Part shown: positions 33,200 to 37,613 of the stretch, piece after piece
How the letters are laid out: the number at the start of each line of letters is the position of its first letter
How positions within the stretch are numbered: position 1 is the first letter of the stretch
Program-made: the position numbers and the translations under genes
Notes under the pieces: model-generated
What the model saw: only the letters and a program-made list of their open reading frames with translations
What the model was told of the DNA's origin: nothing
Database searches by the model: none
From: Marinobacter sp.
Lineage (GTDB): Bacteria; Pseudomonadota; Gammaproteobacteria; Pseudomonadales; Oleiphilaceae
DNA: 37,613 nucleotides
Direction of reading: 5' to 3'
Assembly: GCA_022014155.1 (NCBI GenBank)
Contig: JAKLLS010000020.1
Span: 1-37,613, forward strand

Positions 33200-35575
33200 T
33201 CAGAGCTCGGGAACCGGCACGACAACAACCTTGTTGCGCCCCTGGGCCTTGGCGATGTAACACCCCTCATCAGCACGGGCCACCACCTCACGGGGACCGG
33301 AATCTCCGGGCGACAACCCTGTCAGTCCGATACTGGTGGTCACCCCGAAAGAGCGACCGTCCTGCTCAATATGCAGCGCCTGAACGCCGGCGCGGATTTT
33401 CTCGGCCAATACCTCGGCGTGGTCCAGTCCGCAGGCCGGCAGAATAATCCCGAACTCATCGCCACCCAGACGCGCCACCGTGTCTGACTGGCGTACGGAG
33501 TCCTTAAGCAGGTCAGCCAGGCGTTTCAGCAGGTCATCCCCAAGCAGATGCCCACCTTCGTCATTGATCGGTTTGAAGTAATCCAGATCAATCAGCATCA
33601 ACACACTGACTGACGCCTGCTTGTTGACCTCAGCGAGGCATTTCATCAGTGCGGCACTGAACGCCCTACGATTCAACAACTGGGTCAGACTGTCATGAGT
33701 GGCTTCCCAGGACAGCCGCTCTTCCTGACGCCGGCGTTCGCTGTCATCCCGGAGCACAAACACCAGCCGTTCGTTCTCATGCCCCTTGCGCAGGTGCAAC
33801 ATGGTGAGATCAATATCAAAGATCTGTCCCCTGGCATTACGAAGGGTCACGTACAGGCTCTCAAAGTCTTCGCCCGCGAGAAAATCCGAGGCTTGCCACT
33901 GACGCTCTTCATTTTCGATGACGGTACGCTCGAAGAAATTCTGATTCTCGCAATTTTCCCCATTACCGATGAATGAGCATGCGGCGCGGTTGGCGTAACG
34001 GATCACACCGCCAGTATCCACCATCAGCACACCTTCCTGAAGAACTGCGAGAATGCTGTCCGCCCTCTGTTGCTCTTCCCGAAGCGCTTGCTCAACCTCC
34101 AGTTCATGGGTGATATCGCGCACGACCGTAATGGTCCCCAGGGACTTGTCCGGCGTCTCGATGGCAGCGGTCATCACATCGGCCCAGATTGCCCCACCGG
34201 ACGTGCCACGCAGCAGCCGGAATCGCCCACGGAACACCTCATGGTTGCGCAAGGCGGAGTACCATTCCCGCAACGCCTGCTCCCGATCATCCTCATGGAC
34301 CCCGGCAATGAGATACCTATGGAGCAGCCCGTTGCCACCGCTGTTGGTGATTTTCTCGAACGTCGGATTTACAAATTCAATCCTGCCCAGGACATCAGTC
34401 TGCACGATACCTATGGGGGCACTCTGAGTCAGTGAACGGAAAAACGCTTCCCGCTCCGCCAGTGATGACAGGACCTCGTCCCGCTCTTCCATCACCGTAT
34501 TGAAGGTTTCCGCCACCTGACGGATTTCCCGCACGCCCGTGACGTCCACCGGCGTCGTGCGGACCCCCAGGTGCCGCTCGGTTATCTGGCGTCCAAGGAC
34601 ATCCATGGGCGTCATCAACCGCCGAAACACTACATAGGCAAAGGGCGCCAGAGTAACAATCACCGCCAACAACACCCAAAGCAGGTTATCCATCAGGCGG
34701 GCGGCCGGAGCAAACGCTTCCCTCGCGGGCCACGCCGCGGCAACAAACCAGGGCGCCTGATCCATCTGCTTCACAGCCATGATGGTCTTATCGCCATCAC
34801 CATTCTCAGAGGCAACAACCCCCTCAAATCCGGACATCGCCTGTTGCAGGGCAGAACTCCTGGCCGGTACCGGCTCCATAACGGTGCCAGTCCTGCCATC
34901 AGCCAGGGTAATGCCTCCCTGGGTAGCGACACTGACATAGCCAGACTCGCCGATACGTACCCGGCCAACGTCCCCCATAAAGTTATCCGCATTCAGCAGA
35001 ATGGCGCCCGCGATCATTCCAATAAACCGGCGGTTATGATCGAAGACCGGAGCAGTAATCATGATCGCGGGCTCATTTTGATAAAACGATCGAAAGGGAC
35101 GGCTTACGACGGGGGTCAATTGTTGAGACGTTCTTCTGAAATACTCCCTACCACTGACATCCAGGCCTTTCTGGGCATGCGCTTCCGGGAACTCCGCAAG
35201 TATCCTGCCGTCGGCACCGATCAGGTAAAACGCATCGAACAGATGGCGCAAGGCGATCTCACGGCGGAGCAATGTCGTGGCGCGAATGTGCAGGATATCC
35301 TCGCGCATACTCAAATCATCGGCGATTTCGGCGAGAATGGACAGCCGTTGCGTCAGCTTGTCATCCAGTTCCCCCGCCACAAGGCTGGCAATGATGACCA
35401 CTTCGTTCTTCGCCTGGGTTTCCAATTCGCTCTGACTGACCAGGGTACCGGCGATTGTGACGACGATCGCCGACAGAAAGATAACCAGAATAACGAACGC
35501 AACGGCACGGTTTACCAGACTGCCTAACCAGCGTTTAATCAGCACAGCGACGCGACTCCGCACAGACAGAAACAA
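33200..35575 (-). CDS. Membrane-bound sensor diguanylate cyclase
   Basis: A 791-residue protein with a TTG start at 35575 (a GTG four codons later is possible; neither has a clear ribosome site). A transmembrane helix at about residues 20-42, a periplasmic dCache-type sensor at about 45-285 (AFYLIGADGRILAEFPEA, GREYFRRT, PVFDHNRRFIGMIAGAI), a second helix at about 295-315 and a HAMP region at about 320-370 are followed by PAS domains at about 380-490 and 505-615. The GGDEF domain (about 625-790) reads ARLGGDEFGIILP with an RQSD inhibitory site five residues before the motif. It should make c-di-GMP from GTP in response to a periplasmic ligand. It is divergent from the Fur-controlled exbB gene; any link is speculative. 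Confidence 0.94.
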   Translation of the reverse strand: MFLSVRSRVAVLIKRWLGSLVNRAVAFVILVIFLSAIVVTIAGTLVSQSELETQAKNEVVIIASLVAGELDDKLTQRLSILAEIADDLSMREDILHIRATTLLRREIALRHLFDAFYLIGADGRILAEFPEAHAQKGLDVSGREYFRRTSQQLTPVVSRPFRSFYQNEPAIMITAPVFDHNRRFIGMIAGAILLNADNFMGDVGRVRIGESGYVSVATQGGITLADGRTGTVMEPVPARSSALQQAMSGFEGVVASENGDGDKTIMAVKQMDQAPWFVAAAWPAREAFAPAARLMDNLLWVLLAVIVTLAPFAYVVFRRLMTPMDVLGRQITERHLGVRTTPVDVTGVREIRQVAETFNTVMEERDEVLSSLAEREAFFRSLTQSAPIGIVQTDVLGRIEFVNPTFEKITNSGGNGLLHRYLIAGVHEDDREQALREWYSALRNHEVFRGRFRLLRGTSGGAIWADVMTAAIETPDKSLGTITVVRDITHELEVEQALREEQQRADSILAVLQEGVLMVDTGGVIRYANRAACSFIGNGENCENQNFFERTVIENEERQWQASDFLAGEDFESLYVTLRNARGQIFDIDLTMLHLRKGHENERLVFVLRDDSERRRQEERLSWEATHDSLTQLLNRRAFSAALMKCLAEVNKQASVSVLMLIDLDYFKPINDEGGHLLGDDLLKRLADLLKDSVRQSDTVARLGGDEFGIILPACGLDHAEVLAEKIRAGVQALHIEQDGRSFGVTTSIGLTGLSPGDSGPREVVARADEGCYIAKAQGRNKVVVVPVPEL

Positions 35576-35704
35576 GCTAACCCGTTCTGCCGTAAGTGGT
35601 AGAGATGATTAAACACAGGTTAGTACATGAGCATTAGGATTAACGACATAGTTTCAGGATTTTAACAGACCCCGCATTGCACCTCAGGTTACAAAACTTG
35701 AATA

Positions 35705-35723
35705 TTTAGTGATAATCGTTATT
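35705..35723 (+). promoter_or_regulatory. Fur box with overlapping promoter upstream of exbB
   Basis: The 19 bases starting at 35705 match the Fur consensus at 14 of 19 positions by eye, centred on GATAATCGTTAT. The GATAAT at 35711-35716 also serves as a -10 box, with a weak TTACAA 16 bases upstream. Fur-Fe binding would block this promoter, so the operon should be induced by iron shortage (inference). Confidence 0.7.
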
Positions 35724-35757
35724 ATTTAGATCTATTTATTCGTATCGAGGCAAAATC

Positions 35758-36555
35758 ATGTCCGAAGTTCCCCTTGCCAACGCCCCGGAAACCCTGGCAA
35801 CACCGCTCAGTCAGCTGATAGACATGGGTGGGCCCGTGATGGTGGTTTTGCTTGCACTGGCCGTTGCAGGGGTCGTGACTTTTGTCTATCTGATGCTTTT
35901 TGGTGCCTTCTACGCCCCTCGTCTGACCGGGAAACTTAAAAACGCGATTACCTTTTGGCAAGAAAACCTGTCTGATCAGGCCCCGAAGCAGCTTCGCGAC
36001 CAGGCCACTTTCTGGTCGCGGCTGAATCCCCTGCACCATCTGTTGGCAGACACCATGGCAAACCAGTTGGCGGGCCGCAGTCCGCAGCAGGTGCGGGAAA
36101 CCGCAGCGCGTGACGCACAGCGATCCCTTGAGCCGTTCGAGGCACCACTGAAAATCATTGAAGTGATTGCCGCCCTGGCCCCCCTGCTGGGCCTTCTGGG
36201 TACGGTGCTCGGCATGATGGAAGCTTTCAGCGCCATGGCCGCAACCGAAGGCCGGGCCAATGCCAGTCAACTCAGTGGCGGCATTTACGAAGCACTGACC
36301 ACCACGGCGGCCGGCCTGGTGGTGGCCATTCCCTTTGCCGCCCTGGCGGCCTGGATCGAATTCCGCCTGCGCCGGATCCACAAAACCGTCAACGGCGCCC
36401 TGGTCAGCGTTCTTGCCGTCGACCCGAATAGCGAACAAGACACGATTTACTCCGCCGCTGAAGAGGCTCCGGAACCTGCAGCCAGTGTCGCTGAAAAACC
36501 CGTCCGCGAAGTCACCACCGAGTCCCGGAGCCATCTTGCCCATGCAACTGGTTGA
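35758..36555 (+). CDS. exbB: ExbB/TolQ/MotA-family proton channel protein
   Basis: A 265-residue inner-membrane protein with three transmembrane helices at about residues 25-50, 140-165 and 180-205. Helices 2 and 3 carry the family marks APLLGLLGTVLGMMEAF and ALTTTAAGLVVAIPFAALAAW, including the pore Thr residues. The long cytoplasmic loop (about 55-135) and a soluble tail complete the ExbB pattern. It should form the pentameric stator that uses the proton gradient to energise TonB. GAGG lies eight bases before the ATG, and a Fur box is about 35 bases upstream. The tail overlaps the first exbD by 14 bases. The partners make ExbB more likely than TolQ, since no tolA, tolB or pal gene is seen. 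Confidence 0.93.
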   Translation: MSEVPLANAPETLATPLSQLIDMGGPVMVVLLALAVAGVVTFVYLMLFGAFYAPRLTGKLKNAITFWQENLSDQAPKQLRDQATFWSRLNPLHHLLADTMANQLAGRSPQQVRETAARDAQRSLEPFEAPLKIIEVIAALAPLLGLLGTVLGMMEAFSAMAATEGRANASQLSGGIYEALTTTAAGLVVAIPFAALAAWIEFRLRRIHKTVNGALVSVLAVDPNSEQDTIYSAAEEAPEPAASVAEKPVREVTTESRSHLAHATG

Positions 36556-36943
36556 TCCGAGGCCACGCCGCCCGATCCCGATCCGGATCACCCCGCTGAT
36601 CGACGTCGTATTCATCCTGCTGGTGTTCTTCATGCTCACCAGCCGGCTGCTGCCGGTGGATTTCCTGGAACTGTCCAATCAGACGGGCAACACCAGCCCC
36701 ACCACCGGCGAACCGATTCCGGAACTCCGGGTCATGACCGACGGACGTCTGGAATGGAAAGATCAAACCTTCACCCTGCCAGACGTCTTGCCCGCTTTGC
36801 AGGCGAGCGGGGTCCGGGAGGTAAATGTCAGTACCGCACCGGAAACCGGGCTCAACCACTTTACCCAGACCCTGAGTAGCCTTAAGGATCGTGGAATTAC
36901 CGCACACTGGAAGCGGACACCGGCGTCCGGGAGCCGCCTGTGA
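36542..36943 (+). CDS. exbD: ExbD, first copy
   Basis: A 133-residue protein with the start at the ATG at 36542 inside the end of exbB; the frame extends far upstream, but those residues are out-of-frame exbB. The short cytoplasmic N-terminus is basic (PRPRRPIPIRI), followed by a single transmembrane helix with PLIDVVFILLVFFMLTSRL. Asp21 is the conserved proton-carrying Asp (Asp25 in E. coli ExbD). The periplasmic domain runs from about residue 45. It should dimerise inside the ExbB ring, either with itself or with the second ExbD. The stop overlaps the next start as GTGA. Confidence 0.94.
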   Translation: MQLVDPRPRRPIPIRITPLIDVVFILLVFFMLTSRLLPVDFLELSNQTGNTSPTTGEPIPELRVMTDGRLEWKDQTFTLPDVLPALQASGVREVNVSTAPETGLNHFTQTLSSLKDRGITAHWKRTPASGSRL

Positions 36944-37349
36944 TCGAGCTGGTTCCACCACCGGCAACGTCCGGCAAAACTCTGATGGAGCGTGTGGAAG
37001 ACTCCCTTCTGCCACTGATCAATCTGGTGTTCCTGTTGCTGATGTTCTTCATCGTGGCCGGACAACTGGCGGATACTCCCTTACCGGATCTTCCGGCCGC
37101 TACCCGGGCCGAAGGCCGGCAACCACCCCACGCGGATCTCATGATCTCGACGGACAAGGGCTGGCACATCGACGGTGAAACCATCTCCAGGGAGGCCCTG
37201 CCCACCCGGCTTCCCGCTCCGGACGAATCCACACCCCTGAAGATTGCCGCCGGCGAAGATGTGTCCATGTCAGAGCTGGAGGATCTGCTCCGGTTACTGG
37301 AGGATAACGGCTACACCGATGTCATTCTGCTGACGGAGCCCACGCAGTA

Positions 37350-37350
<1 letters not shown>
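36940..37350 (+). CDS. ExbD-like protein, second copy, with Asp-to-Asn change
   Basis: A 136-residue protein with a GTG start overlapping the previous stop. It has the ExbD layout: cytoplasmic N-terminus, one helix (about 23-43), and a periplasmic domain with DLMISTDKGWHIDGETISREALP and a C-terminal EDLLRLLEDNGYTDVILLTEP. The helix reads PLINLVFLLLMFFIVAG, so the position that is Asp21 in the first copy is Asn28 here. Asp21 in the neighbouring gene is the essential proton carrier in the family. This copy may therefore be a structural partner, or specialised. Its stop overlaps the tonB start by one base. Confidence 0.9.

Positions 37351-37613
<263 letters not shown>

Noticed and set aside
34571..35527. 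318-residue plus-strand open frame opposite the diguanylate cyclase
   Set aside because: It mirrors the cyclase sensor region, has no recognisable domain and is rich in His, Arg and Gly as expected of an antisense reading.
35722..36678. 318-residue minus-strand open frame across exbB and the start of exbD
   Set aside because: It lies antisense to two well-supported membrane proteins and has no family features.

Overview
The window looks like a chromosomal segment of a free-living, moderately high-GC gammaproteobacterium. The mix of long multi-domain c-di-GMP and two-component proteins, a MetNIQ importer, an AGCS sodium symporter, S-formylglutathione hydrolase and a Fur/ExbBD/TonB locus is what I would expect from Marinobacter or a near relative. 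The genus is inferred from gene content; there is no rRNA, tRNA, CRISPR array or clear insertion sequence in the window.

Positions 1-12992 form one co-directional, tightly packed signalling cluster, and most junctions overlap by 4 or 8 bases. It encodes the tail of a signalling protein, a receiver protein, an MglA-type small GTPase, a soluble histidine kinase, a receiver domain fused to a PilB/GspE-type ATPase, a large membrane PAS histidine kinase split by a frameshift in a run of eight C, an Rcp1-type receiver, a REC-PAS-PAS-GGDEF-EAL-REC protein, and an HD-GYP-like protein lacking its HD dyad. Together they look like a circuit that couples two-component phosphorelay, a polarity-type GTPase and c-di-GMP turnover to a type IV pilus or type II secretion-like motor.

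Positions 13002-23436 are mostly housekeeping and transport genes: S-formylglutathione hydrolase and a CBS-pair protein, an alpha/beta hydrolase, an AGCS symporter, a 1-Cys peroxiredoxin, a secreted beta-propeller protein, the metN-metI-metQ importer with a long palindromic repeat between metI and metQ, and an HDOD-GAF protein.

Positions 23470-28922 hold the most distinctive accessory locus. An ECF sigma factor and an RskA-type anti-sigma factor are divergent from a DUF4331 secreted protein, a small lipoprotein, a repeat-rich periplasmic protein and a HupE/UreJ-type membrane protein carrying an EF-hand loop. Both sides of the divergent intergenic region carry the same candidate promoter, TGCATC-N17-CGT, at nearly equal distance from the start codons. 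This suggests an autoregulated ECF regulon. An intrinsic-terminator-like hairpin lies inside the coding sequence for the next signal peptide.

Positions 28987-35575 contain a hypothetical acidic protein, an amidase-signature enzyme, a lysozyme-fold transglycosylase-like protein, a TSUP permease and a membrane diguanylate cyclase. From 35705 to the end there is a Fur-box-controlled exbB-exbD-exbD-tonB operon. Its second ExbD has Asn in place of the proton-carrying Asp, and its TonB lacks the usual membrane His and runs off the window in a Glu-Pro repeat.
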